Assembly (NCBI GenBank): GCA_951799445.1
Contig: OX637287.1
Coordinates: forward strand, 42,995,724-43,059,723
Length of the DNA stretch: 64,000 nucleotides
Source of the DNA: Pseudisothecium myosuroides
Lineage: Eukaryota > Streptophyta > Bryopsida > Hypnales > Lembophyllaceae
Reading direction: 5' to 3'
The position numbers and the translations under genes were made by a program. Shown piece after piece: positions 1 through 13,401 of this stretch; the stretch's first letter is position 1; each line of letters starts with the position of its first letter. The notes beneath the pieces are model-generated. The model saw only the letters and a program-made list of their open reading frames with translations. It did not search any database and had not been told where the DNA came from.

Positions 1-777
1 AATATTAAATGATTTTTCTAAAATTTAAAAAAATAAGGGATACAATAATAATCAAGACATCTAAACAAGTATTTTTCTATTTTTGGCATTGGATTCATAT
101 TTCAAAAGTTATAGCAGAAGACAACCTAGTTTTGCCAATGTGTGATAAAATCGGTCGGTCTTTCTTGCAATCACCCTTAAATAAAATCTAACCAAGTTAT
201 TATTTTTAGTAGTTTATATTTTTGGATTTTTTCTGAAGTTTAGTTTTAGCATCAAAAATCCTATATTGAAAATGAATGATTACAATTTTTCTATTCAAGA
301 TTTTGTGCAAGGGCAAATCTTGATTTTCTAGTGCCAAAGGTTCTAGGAATGAACCTCAAATACACTAGTTAGATTTTGGAGAAAAAATCACATCAGAAAT
401 TCATTTAAAAAATTGTAGAATAGATTTTGTAAAGATGTAAATTGATTGAATTTATGCATGTTTTGTCCTTTAACCTCATATTTTTTGATGACCAATTTTT
501 TAGGATTGACATGTAAAAAAAGAATTGAAAGACTTCAAGTCACTTTCATAATTTTAACACCTTCATGATCAAACATTACAATCTTTCAATCCATAAGTGA
601 TATATATATAATTTTTTTTAATTTTTTAATTTTCTCATGCTATCTTTAACATGTTATGTTTGAATTTGTATAGTTGCAATTCAATTCTTTTTTTATAAAA
701 GTTATCAAAATGCTGTCTTTTTGTTCAATTTAAAGGAAATTCGATGAAGCTCAAAAAAAGCGTTGAGCATTTAGGGG
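1..777 (+). mobile_element. TTAA-flanked element, ~650 bp subfamily, copy 1 (left end unclear)
   Basis: From about position 190 to 777 this matches the element that starts at 63673 and, inverted, the copy at 10221-10640. Shared landmarks are the stretches around 195-215, 240-265 and 290-310, and the CAAATACACTAG word near 357. The right end reads GCATTTAGGGG followed by TTAA at 778-781. The left ~130 bases match poorly, so the left boundary is uncertain. No transposase is encoded; the ORF at 9-191 shows no protein features. Confidence 0.6.
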
Positions 778-781
778 TTAA

Positions 782-2040
782 CCCCTAAAAGTCCACGCAT
801 CCAAAAAGTAGATGCACCTTGGTCAACCTTGATTGTAACTTTCAGAATAATTACTTTTAGAATTTGATTTAAACTAAGAAAATCAAGCTTGACAAGTTTT
901 GTTTTTACTCCATGTCAAAATTTTGAAAAATGTCAAAAATTGAATGAATTATTGCAATTGAAAGCTCCATGTATTAGAATCCAAATAATACAATATGGTG
1001 TATTTTTCATTCATAATTTCTTTTATATTAAATTATAAAATTATGTTTCTCAGTCTGCCCTTCATTTGTGGTAAAAATTTCAGATTATTCTAATATATAT
1101 TCTAATTGATATAATTTGATTTCCATCTTTAGCTTAAAAAAATCACAATAATTTGATTTTTCTATAAAAAAATATTGTGAAAAGCAACGTACCGTAACTA
1201 AAAAATGCATTTTCCACTAGCAAAAAATATCAAAATTTTATACATCTATTAAATAAAGGGATAAATTTGGTTTGATAGTTGAATTTGACTTCAAGGTTTT
1301 TGTTGTGGCTGTATTTGGTGTAAAAAATAAAATAACCAATTGAAATTTTTTCACACTAATCTTCATTGCTACTTATATCTCTTGAAAAAATTTCAAATTG
1401 TTTGGATTGTTTTTTCTATTTATACTTATTTATGTTCAATTTTTGCAACAAAAATGATAACAATAATAATTTTTTACGAAAAAAATTGAAATTTCTCACA
1501 ATGATATATAATTCAGTGTTTCAAGTAATAAAACTATAAGATCTTTGTTTGAACACAATTTAAAAGGCTAGATTTAGCTTAAAGAAGAAGTTTGACCATT
1601 TCACAATGGATCAAGTCATTTAGAGTTTAAAGGGGATAAAACTTAAATTTAAAATTGGATTTGCAAGCTTTTCAAAGTTAACTTTGAAAAGATGTGACCT
1701 ATCACCAAGTTACTTTGCTAGAAATAATTCAATTTTTGGAGCAATAGATGCATTCTTCATTTCCATGGTAGAACTGTAGAAGTCAAATGAATCGGTCAAC
1801 TACTTAGTTTTTGGCCTCACTTTCCTTTGAGGGTTAGTGGGATAGATAGAATGTTTTAGAATCAATTATTGCTTCTTTTGAGGTGATAGTGATAGTGACA
1901 AACCATGTACAAGTGCAATAGTAGGGTAGTCAAAGAATAATTTTGCACACATGGCGCGATGTCATTGGCCACAAATTATTTTTATTTCCCTACATTGCAA
2001 CGTACATATTAAAAGAGACACGAGAAGTGTTTCATTGACA
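782..2040. other. AT-rich DNA starting with a second TTAA-element end
   Basis: The bases at 782-794 (CCCCTAAAAGTCC) are the left end of another TTAA-flanked element. It abuts copy 1 and shares its TTAA at 778-781. A subterminal stem (GCATC...GATGC) lies near 799-816. A possible right end, AAAGGGG followed by ATAA, lies near 1630, but the pairing is weak. The rest is low-complexity AT-rich sequence with no gene. Confidence 0.4.
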
Positions 2041-5000
2041 ATAACATAAGAATCACACTACAAAACTATTAAGCTTGTCGCGGTCACCACAACGCACTAA
2101 AATGAACATGGTAGTGCTCAACTCCGTGCGCTGCAGCACCTCTACAACCAGTCTCCGTTGATTGCTGAGGACTTGTTGTGGCATCATCACTATCATTAAG
2201 GACAATGACATTGTCCACTTCTTGGCCTACAACAGAAGAATTCATGGCAATCACAGAAGGGAAAATTGTGATGCAAGGTAGTACCTGGAATCAAATTGGG
2301 TGCCTTCTCGAGAATTGTTCAATTTGTTCGATCTGCTAGCAAATCTTTTGAAGCGATAGTGTCAAACCACGTTAAAAATTGTGAAAACCAAGCATGAATT
2401 TAAACAAGTACACATGTCATTTCTCCATTGGATAAAAAACATTTAAAACAAAAATCTTCATTTAAATAAATTACATGCTATAAAAGTATCAATCTAAAAC
2501 AAATACTCAAACCTATAAAGAACAAGACACCCTAAACCAATGTTGTAATGATCTTCATCGCCTCTTTGAATTTTCTTTCCCTCCTCCTCAATTCCATTCT
2601 TGAAGCAACAAGCCCTAAATTGCATAAGAAAAATTCCATTTTGTAGGAACAACAACAATAATGATCTGGTCAACAATATTCTAGTAGCAATGCTCAAACT
2701 ATCAAATAAAATACTACAATTTACTCTTTATAATGCCGTAATTACCTTTCTGCCAACCCTAATACATCACTTCATTCAAAGCACAATAAACAAAGAATTG
2801 GATCAACAAAAGTAATAGAAACACTACATTGAACATAGAAACAAATTGATGAAGGAGAATTAGAAGATAAAGATAATATGAAGATATAAAGGAAGAGCGG
2901 AGCATCTTACCAACACAAGAATACAAAACAAAGAAAAGTGACAATGACAAGCAAAGAAATTCCATCATTGGCCAAAAATGCATGTACATTGATGTACTAA
3001 TCTTGCTTTAAAGAATTGAAACATTCCAACATCCACAACAATTTTTGCTTCCATTCTACTACCTCCCCAGTCCCCACTACAAAACAAAAGTTGCAAATTT
3101 GGTGAAGCAACTCGCCAATCAAGTCTTCCTTTTGTTTACAAAACTTCAATACAAATAAATGCTAAATTAGAAAATTATACTATCTCAAAAGCAAAGAGCA
3201 TCAAGCAATGTTTTTTAAGCAACCAATTACAAAAAATTTAACTTCACTCACTATCAAGATAAGCTACAAAAGCAATAAGCACAACACAACTAATGCAATA
3301 CAAGGTAAGACAATAATATTGATTGACTCAAAATATAAGTACACGGAATATTGATGGCAAGTAGTTTCAAAATTTAACTGACAATACCAAACAAAATATT
3401 AAATCACAAATATAAAGCAGAGATATGTGTCTTTTAAGGTATTCTCAAAAGACACATATAACTTTGAGGTTTCATTGAATAAATCAATGACTTTTCAGCA
3501 CCAATGACCAAGATTGTCTCTCACAATGGCAATCAACGGCTATTGTTTACTTTTTTAATTAGAGTTCAATGGCATTGGAGAGGGGAGGGGAATTTTTTTA
3601 ACCAAGATCAATGGCTCTTGATTTTTTCAAAACAAAGGGAAGGAAAATTGGAGGAACAAGATGTGCTTGGATTTTTTCAAGGGATAGTCTTTTCAAGGGA
3701 TAGTGGGAAATAGTTTATTTTGTCTTTTATGCAATTTTCAAAGTTGATAATCAAGTTCCAACCTCCCTAGTTCTCATTCTACAACTCCAATGTCTTAATT
3801 GATTAAAAAAATGAGTTTGTGCTATTAGTTTATGTTGGTGGGATGTCTTCTATAAGGTAGAAACACCCATTAGCATCTCTGCTCCCATTCATGAACCTTA
3901 GACTGTCACCAAATCTGTCCCTAGACTTCCCATTAATGTGTCCTTGATATGCTTGACTTTGATTCGATGGTGCATTTGAAGGGCACATACCTCATTTTCA
4001 TTTGCTAACTACTGATTTTTACAGATTTCAGTTTTGGAACCACCTATGTGATAGTTTTAGTGGTCTAGGGAGCCATCTCTTTGAAAAATCATAGAAATTA
4101 CATATCACATCCGAAAAATCTATTTTTTTTAATATTCATCATTTTCACTTGCTAATACTACAAAATATTGATTTTAGAAAAAATTGCCTCTAACTATGCT
4201 GAATTGCTTATTATTGACAGTTTTGGGTGCTTCCACCTTAGATCGCAAATAAAATTTACTTACTTAATGAAAGTAAAAAAAATTACATAATAATTTATTT
4301 TTTTAATAAATTATCACAATTATCAAAATAGAGTGATTTGAAGCATTCTCATGTACGCATGAATTTTAAGCAATCAAATCTATCTTTTACAATTTTTGTT
4401 TTCAAAGAAATAAGATAACTAAAGGTAAATGCTTACATTTGGACCAAATTTGAGAAAACTTAAATTTTAAACAAATGGTCAAATTTATTCCATTATGAAA
4501 GAAGTAAACTGAACACCAAATTGAAGAAAATTCTTGGTGAGACAAAACAAAAAGTCAATTCAATTACTCCAACAAGCCAAAGAGAGGGCGTTTTATAGAC
4601 CACACTACTTTCATGCCTTTCCTAATGCCAAGAAGTGGAGTTTGCATCCAAATCTTGTCAAAACTATGAATTGGCCTTTAGGGATTAAACCTATTTGCAA
4701 GTTTAAGGTAAGTTAGCAACACCCATAACCATCACCTCTAAAATCTTGAAAAATCTGTAGAAGTGAATAGATATGATTACAAGGATGTACTACAAACCCT
4801 AGTGTTGATATTAGGTGCATTTGCAGTTGCCTCTTTAAAAATTCATAACTTATTCTCAGAGTATCCAAATAATACATTTCAAAGTACATATGCATTATTT
4901 TTCTCTTGCTAATAGGGTCCTATAATTTTCTAGATGTTTATTAACAATGATCATGTTCAAAAACCTTAATTTGACGGTTATGGATGTTGCTACCTTAGAC

Positions 5001-5530
5001 TTGATAAATCATGTGCACGCATCCATAGTGTGCATCTATGGTCGATCAAAGCTTCCCATAGCATCTGGTCAATTCTTTTGTCTCAGTCGGTTTTTACGAT
5101 TGAATGTGAGTGCATTCCTTTCTATCTAGCATGTCCATACCCCCGAGTTGCATAACAACAACCAGAGGAGTCTCCGAGGAAGCTTGGACACCATGATACA
5201 ATGTTGCTAACTAAGATCCAGCCATCTCCATGTAGTTTCTGGGGTCTTAAGGACAAAACCTTCTCATTTCCGTAACACTTATTACAATGATACTTAACTC
5301 TTAAATGAATGGGGTGTTTTTCAAAAGAAATTGTCAAAAACTGCCATTTTTTAGTGCATTGCCCAAAATTGAAAATAATTTTTTTGAACTTCAACTATAC
5401 AAAAGTGTAGTATGATATTACGATATTATGATATTTATGGGAAAATCTTCAGCCTATTTGACCACATGGATTGAAAGAGTACAACATTTGAAGTGTAAAA
5501 GAAAACTTTTTTTCATTCTTGTGAAAAAGG
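2041..5530. other. Intergenic, no gene seen
   Basis: Mostly AT-rich. A less AT-rich patch at about 2060-2340 has no convincing open frame. ORFs of 60-90 codons here have biased, low-complexity composition and no recognisable domain. A perfect 13-bp hairpin lies at 3423-3459. Confidence 0.5.
3423..3459. repeat. Perfect short inverted repeat (hairpin)
   Basis: ATATGTGTCTTTT at 3423-3435 is the exact reverse complement of 3447-3459, with an 11-base loop. No neighbouring gene gives it an obvious role. It may be the core of a decayed palindromic MITE. Confidence 0.6.
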
Positions 5531-5534
5531 GTTG

Positions 5535-6090
5535 AGTAGACTTTGAGCCCCGGGTACGCAACTCATGTATTATACACAAGGGTCATCGGCATTAAAACGG
5601 CTTAGAGGACGGCTTTGTAAAAATTATATCAAATTAAAGAGTCCAAAAAGTTGGGTGAAGGCTAAATTTTTTTTTTTAAAATGTAGAAAATGCTGAATTG
5701 CATACATATGAGAAAAAAAACTCACAATATATATGAAGAATTGAAACACCTGTGCATAGTTCTAAATTTTTTTTACAAGAAGTTCCCTCTAATTAAAATT
5801 AAAATTTTATTAAAAAGTCCAAAAAGTTGGGTAGCTTGTCCCATGATACATGTATTAAAAAAATTCATATAAATAGTTTTTTAATGCTATTATTGTCTCC
5901 AAAGAAATATCATTTCATATATATAATTACGTTTCTAGATTCCTTGTTAAAAGGGCTACAAGAATTTTCTACATTAAAACAAATTGTATCTCTTGAAATT
6001 GGACTAAAATGCATTATAAGTGATTATAATCAGGGTCATATAATATGGGAGTTGCATACCCGGGCTTTGAGCCCTCTTGAAGTAAGATTT
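5535..6090. repeat. Inverted repeat ~550 bp with internal direct repeat
   Basis: The sequence at about 5540-5590 (TTTGAGCCCCGGGTACGCAACTC...) is the approximate reverse complement of 6030-6085, whose bottom strand reads CCCGGGTATGCAACTC. The inside carries a direct repeat of GTCCAAAAAGTTGGGT at about 5642 and 5817. This resembles the ends of a decayed DNA transposon. No clear target-site duplication was found. Confidence 0.45.
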
Positions 6091-6504
6091 TTGCTCTTGA
6101 TGAATTTTCATTTCTCCACCATTGATGGTTCTAAGTCTTGTTAGGTATACTTATGCAAAATTTCAGAAGAAAATATAAAGTCTAGCTTACTCTAAATCAC
6201 CCTGCAAATGCAAAGAAGTTAAGTGAATTGGCAATATAATAGTCATTTTTTGATGATTTCTTGTGAAGTGAGAAAGTTTCTTATTTTGATATCCAAGGGG
6301 TGAAAAGTTGAGGACAAACATTTGGAATATGTGGAAAAAATTTCAAGAATTTTGAAATCACAAATTTCAAGATAGTAGTGCTTGAAGTAAGAAGAAAAGT
6401 TTTTTTTTTCAAATGTGTCTAGTAGTGTTAGTAGATTTGATTCCTCTTGGAATGAGATTTTTTTTTTGAATATAGTTTTTTTGAACAATTATATACCATA
6501 CCAT

Positions 6505-9500
6505 ATTAGTTATGGTGACAAACAAAAGTGAATATGGATTTGAAAGTTTTTCATTCAAACAACTACACTATACGCATCAATGGGCAAAGTTCAAAAGTAG
6601 AATATATGAACATTGTGGTATATGACATATAATATATTACTATAGAAGTTTGAAAAAAAGAATTAGTTTTGATTTTGAAAGAAAATTAATTTCAAGGTTA
6701 GCCATGTCTAAAACTTGGTTTCTTGTGCCATAATTTAGAATTACTTTACATTTCAATTGTCAATTTTTTTTCAAAACTTCAAAAAACTTTTTGTACCTTG
6801 GCATGTTGGTACACTATACATTGTTTCAGACTGTTGAATCCAAAAATTGAAGGAAGTTCCCATTTATAGAATATAAAATATTCACAATTTGACAAACATG
6901 CAAATAATGTTAGTTCTCAGAAGAGCATGGAATTGCATTAGCCTTTGTACAGTGGGGTACCATTCAAAATGGCGTTTTTGTAGTGATCGAAATTTCACAC
7001 CTGCCAACTTTGACAACCTCCCAAGGGCTGAAAAATTGCTTTTGTACCATGAATTTTTGGCAAGGGAACATCTTTATGTTAATAACATGTGTACCAAGTT
7101 TCAAGGTCAAAAGATTCACCAAAAAAAAAATATTCAAAGTCTACCAACATATGTTGCGGTGAGAAAAGGTTCACTATTGCCAACTTTGACACCTTCCTGA
7201 TGGTTGAAATATATTATTTTTACCATGAAATTTTTGGCACTAAATCATCTCTATGTTGATAATATGTTTGCCAAATTTCAAGGTCAAATGATTTACACAA
7301 AAAAAGATATTTGAAATCTACCAACATGTGTAGTTGTGAAACAATTTCATTACTACCAACTTTGACACTCTCCCAAGGGTTGAATTTTCTTAGTTTACCA
7401 TGAAATTTTTATTATCGAATCATCTCTATGTTAAAAACATGTATGCCAAATTTCAAGGTCAAAAGATGCATATAAAAAAAGATATTCAAAATTTGCCAGC
7501 GTATATAGCTGTGAGAAAAATTTCACTACTGCCAACTTTGACACTATCCCAAGGGCTGAAAAAACCACATTTTACCATGAAATTTTTGGCATGAGATCAT
7601 ATCTATATTGATAACAAGTGACAAATTTCAAGGTCAAAAGATTTACAAAAAGAAAGATATGCTAATACTACCAACATGTGTAGTTGTGAGAATGACTTTC
7701 TACATCCATGTGAAAATTTACCTATAAAATGACACTATCCCAAGGGCTGAAAAAATCATTCTCAGAACTACACATGTTGGTAGAGTTAGCATATCTTTTT
7801 TCTGGTGAATCTTTTGACCTCGAAATTTGGCGTACATGTTATTAACATAGAGATGATTCCATAATAAAAATTTCATGGTAAATTAAAAAAATTCAACCCT
7901 TAAGAGAGTGTCAAAGTTGGTAGTAATGAAATTGTTTCTCACAACTACACATGTTGGTAGATTTCAAATATCTTTTTTTGAGTAGATCTTTTGACCTTGA
8001 AATTTGGCAAACATATTATCAATATAGAGATGATTTCGTGCCAAAAATTTCATGGTAAAAAAGAAATATTTCAGTCCTCGGGAGGGTGTCAAAGTTGGCA
8101 GCAGTGAAACTTTTCTCACCGCAATACATGTTGGTAGACTTTGAATATTTTTTTTGGAGGATCTTTTGACCTTGAAATTTGGTACACATGTTATTAACAT
8201 AAAGATGTTCCCGTGCCAAAAATTTCATGGTACAAAAGCAATATTTTAGCCCTCGGGAGGCTGTCAAAGTTGGCAGGTGTGAAATTTCTTTCATTGCAAA
8301 TCCAAAAACGCCGTTTTGAATGGTATCCAAAGAGTGTAGGTTGCAACATGAAACATTGTTACATCCGAATGCCCTTGCACTTGAAATATTTGTTGAATTG
8401 GACAATGTGTTCAATTTATATATTGTAGTACTATACCTTTTCAATTTCAACAACCCCTTGCCAAATATTTAAAATAAAATTTAACTTTTCAACTTCAATA
8501 GTTAAAAAGGAATTTCAACAATTTTCATCATCCAAAATATGCTACTAAATATTGTATTATCTACATTACTATATACTATTGTATCCTCTCCATATAATCA
8601 TTTATTACTTCTGGTATACTATATTATTAATATTCTCTTCACGCAATCATTTACATTAATTACCACTATTGTGAGATATAATACATCCTGCATGTATGAA
8701 AGGACAAGAATGAGTGACAAAGTTTAGATTTGTTTTACAAGAGAATCACTTATATATAGTCTAATTAGTCTTGTGGGGATTTTCAAGTAAATCTTTGGCT
8801 ACTAGTATGTATGGTTTCATTATTCAATAATTATATGAAGGATCAAATAAAGCTTCTTTCCATTTTAGTGATTGTAAGAAAATCAAGTTAAATCTATTTC
8901 CATACCTTGAATTGTGATCAGGTTCATTGAAAGTGTGTTTCAAATGGTTTGAATTCGTTGGATTTTAGCAATAAGTGTTGGCAATTTCCAATTTTTTTGG
9001 TAGTTATCATTATAATTTCCTCAAATCATGATTCTGTTCAAAAACAATTAATTTTTGTTGAAATTGAAAAGGTACTATGGTATTAGAGTCGTATGATGCG
9101 TTTCTAAGTTCAATTTTTTTGTACAAAGACTAGAGTTCATGATGCACATAATTGTTTCAACCAATCCAAAAAAATTAAATTATCATTTTCAATATCATCA
9201 TAAAGTTCAACACCCTAGTCTTTGTACAAAAAAGTTGAATTTTGAAGCGCATCATATGACTCAAATATATAAATTGAAAATATTGTCCAATTCAACAAAT
9301 ATTTTAATTGCAAAGGCATTAAGATGTAACAATAGTTCATGTTGCAACCTATAGTCTCTATTCTAGCAATGGCTAATGTAATTCCATGCTCCCAATTCCA
9401 AAAAGAACATTCAAATATAGTGAAAACCAACAACATTTGCATTTTTGTTAAATTGCAAATATTTTAAATTCTATTAATGTGAACTTCCTTCAATTTTTGG

Positions 9501-9985
9501 GTACAACAATCTGAAATGATGTATTGTACGGAAGGTCTAATTTGGCAATCAGCTTCCAAAGTTGAATTTTCACATTAGATTTTCAAGGGGCCATGTTACC
9601 TCACACCATTCATAAGATGACATATGACACTTTTTCACAAAATGGCTTAATTTATGCCAAATCTGATGTTCACGGAAAGTATACCAACATGCCAAGGCAC
9701 AAAAAGTTTTTTTGGAGTTGTAAGGATAAAGTGTCAAAATATAAAGTGATTCCAAATTATGGCACACAAAACCGAGTGTTAGACATGGCTAATCTTGAAA
9801 TTAATTTTCTTTTAATACGACAATTCATTTTATCTTCAAACTTCTATAGTAATGTGTTATATGTCACATACTTATAACGTTTTGTATATTCTACTTTTGG
9901 ACTTGTCCATTGATGCTTATGGTATGGTTGTTTGAATGAAAAACTTTCAAATATATACTCACTTTTGTTTGTCACTGTATTTGGA
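6505..9985. mobile_element. 3.5 kb fold-back element with tandem ~175 bp units
   Basis: The left part (6505-7735) and right part (7736-9985) are imperfect reverse complements; for example 6515-6580 pairs with 9910-9985. The inner part of each arm consists of tandem units of about 175 bp. The landmark ACCATGAAATTTTTGGCA recurs near 7046, 7219, 7397 and 7572, then inverted near 7873, 8048 and 8222. Units near the centre (about 7735) face each other. The right arm has about 1 kb of extra sequence (8.35-9.35 kb). Long ORFs on both strands here arise because the unit is close to a multiple of three, and none looks like a transposase. A single-arm relative lies at 27860-28450. Confidence 0.65.
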
Positions 9986-10068
9986 GTCATACTTTAATTA
10001 GTAATATTTCAAAATTAGGGAGGTTTGGAGTCATACTTTAGTTAGTAATATTTCAAAATTAGGGAGGT
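9981..10068 (+). repeat. 44-bp tandem duplication
   Basis: A unit beginning TTGGAGTCATACTTTA occurs at 9981-10024 and again at 10025-10068 with about one difference. It lies at the outer edge of the fold-back element. Confidence 0.85.
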
Positions 10069-10220
10069 CCTTACCAAAAAATTCTAAAAGGAATTGTTAT
10101 TTCACTTTTTAAAGAATTTTGAAAAAACATTTCTTGTATTAAAATTTTTTTTCATTAAGAAAAAACAAAAACAAAAAAATGTTTAAATTTTTTGAAAAAT
10201 CATTTTGTACAAGATGTTAA

Positions 10221-10645
10221 CCCCTAAATGCCCAAGGCCTGTTTTGAGCTTCCTGAAATTTGCTCTAAATTGAACAAAAAGTCAACATTTTGATAAGTTA
10301 TATTAGTTTTTTTAAAATTGTAATCGTACAAATTCAAACTAGACATGCTAGAGATCACATAGGAAAAGAAAACACAAGAATATCACTTATGGATTGAAAG
10401 ATTATAATGTTTGATCATGAGGGTGTTAAAACTAAGAATTTCTTTCAATCTTTTTTTCACATGTCAAATCTAAAAAGATGGTCACCAAAAAAATATGAGG
10501 TTAAAGGGTCTAACATGCATAACCCAATCAATTTATGGCTTCTCAAAATCTACTCTACAATTTTTTTAAATGAATTTCTAATGTGATTTTTCCTCCAAGA
10601 TCTAGTGTATTTGAGGCTCATTTCCAAGAGCCTTCAACACTACGG
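10221..10645 (-). mobile_element. TTAA-flanked element, ~650 bp subfamily, copy 2 (inverted, truncated)
   Basis: Starts right after TTAA (10217-10220) with CCCCTAAATGCCCAAGG. It is the reverse complement of the right-hand part of copy 1 (1-777) and also overlaps the copy at 63673-64000. Similarity stops near 10645, just past CACTACGG, so about 200 bases of the other end are missing. Confidence 0.7.
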
Positions 10646-10989
10646 AAAGGGAACTTCAACTTGTCCAAAATTTATTTATTTTTTAAATCTAGTTCCTCAA
10701 TTAGTTGTGCCAATTTTTGAAGCGTATGAATACTTATGGGAGCCACTGTAATTCATCCAATGAAATCCTCAATGTCACATGCAAATCCTTCACTTTGTCA
10801 CAACACTCAAAACATGGCAACAACTAACTTAGACAAGAGTTTCATCCAATGCACATACCTTTTGATACCAGATTCAAAAATAAAAAGAGCAAGTCATGGG
10901 CTTGAGAAACTTGGTTACATTCACAATTGACTATACAATAACAATAAGGATGCGCGCTCTAAAACATTTCACAGTGATACTGAATGAAT

Positions 10990-13015
10990 CTACAAATCAA
11001 AGGCTGGCTTTCCGGAAAACTTGATCTCTGCAGGGTTGACGTTCTGTCCGATGGTCCTGTCGTTGACTCCCACGGCGGTTCTTCCTGCGTTCACCTTCTC
11101 CGGGTACACGCCGTCCTTGGGGTGGAGGTACTGCACCTCCCCGTTGGGGAAGACGCGGTAGAATTGATACTGGATTTTGAACTTGGTCCTCAGCCGGGAA
11201 CCCAGAGCCAGGCACTGCTCCTTCCTCGACAACTTCAGGAGGTTGGGGCCGTTCCTCATGATCGCAGCACCACCTGGATACCAGATTAATTTCCATAGTT
11301 GTTAACAACAAAAGTAAAAAGACTTAGTTTCCAACCTGAACTCAAAGAATGATGTCAACTTCAAGCATATCAAGTTTTTGAAATAACATGATATGAGCTG
11401 TTATGGTATGATGGAATTCCACATACGCTAAAAACATATGATGAACTTCAAAAACGTTGCCACCCTAAACTCAACGACGTCAAATAAGCATAAGAATTTC
11501 GAGTGTCAAAACTACGCTAATGTAAGTTATGCAGAACAACACATGATATCAGTTCTCTGATTCCAGATCTGTTAAAAACAACATCTAATGAGGGAAAACA
11601 CATTCCAACCTAAACTCAACGATGTCCAATTAAGCATAAGATTTTCAAGTATCAAAACCATACTATCCAGGACAACACATTCTATGAGTTGTCCGTCATA
11701 TTCCACATATGTTAAGAACGTCTGACGAGGAAAAACCTTCCAACCTAAACTGAATGGTGCTCCAATAAAGCACTAGATTTTCAAAGGATCAAAGACATCT
11801 TATGCAAAACAAAACATAATACGAACTGTCTGATTAACATAAGAAGGAAAAATACTGCAGATTTCGACCTTGAAGTCCAATCCCATCCCCAATATTGACC
11901 ATCCACAAGCCACAGACTTACATAGATATCCATAGCTTAGTACCAGTAAGGTAATCTTATGTGCATCTACCATCATGCAAAAACAAAAATATTCCCCAAG
12001 CGATGAACTGTAGTGAAAACAGAAACAAAGTGTCAAGGCGCCTAATTGCTTATGAAATTTCTCCGAATGCTATTTCACCAGTGTGCACAAACCGACAGAC
12101 ACCATTCTAGTATTTGCATAAAAAAGAGATGAGAAATTCCGAAAGAGAAAGCATCATACCAGTGGGCATCTCGAAGATCTGCTCCTTGGGAGATTCCCAC
12201 GTAATGACGTAAAACTCCTCCACCTGCGCCTTGCGCAGAAGACCCCCCGTGCTGCCCCCGAAAATGGGCGCCGGGGTGTCGGCCTTCAAGTCTGGGGGAG
12301 AGAAACCCTTGGGAGTCTCGGTTTCGGTTGCTTTCGCCATTGTCACGCGGGCGCCATTGCTCACGGCGGCCACTCTCTGACCCTGCGTAGGAAATCAAGG
12401 AAAATCAAAATACAGGATCACTTCTCCATATCAACCCCTAAAAAACCATGGCACCCTTCGTCTTGTACCATACAACATTCAATACAAAACCAAACAAACC
12501 AGATGTAGTTTCGAAAAGGAATATCATATCTACACACAATTTCGATCATCATCATGTTCCACCCCCCACCCACCCACCCACCCCAAAAAACTGAAAAAAA
12601 TACAACATCGATATCGTACCAACGTTCTTTAAGGGTGAATTTGCCCCACATACAGAGACCAAAACCTCCAGCAAGATACAAGCTTGAACAAGCTTGAAGA
12701 TACAAGCAAGATTACCCAACAACCACGAATAACAAGGAGTACAAAACATCCCCAAACTACAGTTACAGCAAATGCGTTTTCTTCAACCAAACCCAACGAT
12801 CTTCGCCACAAATAAACGAGCTCCAAATTGCCCCCCAAAACTCAACCCACCCCCAAGAGCTGCAAAGAGAAGGCTACCACGGAGTGACCTTCCATCCATA
12901 CCTGGAACGCGGAGAGCTTGAGAGAAGCGGAGGCCGAGCGCGCGTGCGAGGCGCCGTTGAGCGACGAAGGCGCTGTGGCGATGGCCAAGGCGGAAGTGGA
13001 CGCAAGGGCCGCCAT
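10990..13015 (-). CDS. psaD: Photosystem I reaction centre subunit II (PsaD), chloroplast precursor
   Basis: Three exons: 13015-12902, 12382-12160 and 11273-10990. Both introns (519 and 886 bp) have GT-AG ends and the phases join exactly, giving 206 residues, the usual precursor length. Residues 1-50 or so form a Ser/Ala-rich chloroplast transit peptide starting [18 protein letters not shown]. The mature part holds the family signatures [40 protein letters not shown] and [20 protein letters not shown], and ends in PAFDL. PsaD is the stromal subunit of photosystem I that docks ferredoxin. An I-box-like GATAAG lies at 13246-13251, which would fit light regulation, though one motif proves little. 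The gene looks intact. The introns are notable because psaD is commonly intronless in flowering plants. A CTAGTGTG-type repeat begins 387 bp upstream of the start codon. Confidence 0.96.
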
Positions 13016-13401
13016 TGTTGTTGCTTTGTTGCTTTGCTTTGCTGCTGCAGCCAAGTTGCCCCTGACTCGTTGGGATGTGAATCGAAACTCGAGTTTCAGA
13101 AATGGAACCTGAAATTGAACTCGAAATTGCAAAACGGAAGAGATGGGAATCGGAATGAGAACTGAATGGGAATGAGACTAGGATTGTGGGTTGCCGGGGG
13201 TTGGGGGTTGGCGATTGTTTGCGGCTGTGTGAGAGGAGGACGATGGATAAGGCGGAACTCGCTTTGCAGCCTGGCTGGTGGGAGGGGGAGCCCTCGGGGT
13301 GGCCGCTTGGAATGCGAATAGGAAGGATTGGGATGCTGAGGTGGCAGAATGGGCATGGTGGAGGAGAATGCACATGATTTCTTCATCCAAATCACGGTAC
13401 C

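Noticed and set aside
770..789. CCCTAAA words at many places looked like plant telomere repeats
   Set aside because: Each occurs once or as an inverted pair, next to TTAA, followed by different sequence. There is no tandem array, so these are transposon ends.
7000..8330. Evenly spaced repeats suggested a CRISPR-like or satellite array
   Set aside because: Whole ~175-bp units repeat without unique spacers, and the two halves are inverted. It is a fold-back element in a nuclear genome.
10984..11311. Frames of about 100 codons on both strands over psaD exon 3
   Set aside because: Shadows of the psaD exon in other frames; no conserved protein features.
12783..13373. 196-codon minus-strand frame overlapping psaD exon 1
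   Set aside because: It overlaps the psaD transit-peptide exon in another frame and runs through the 5' region. Splice-supported psaD explains the DNA better.
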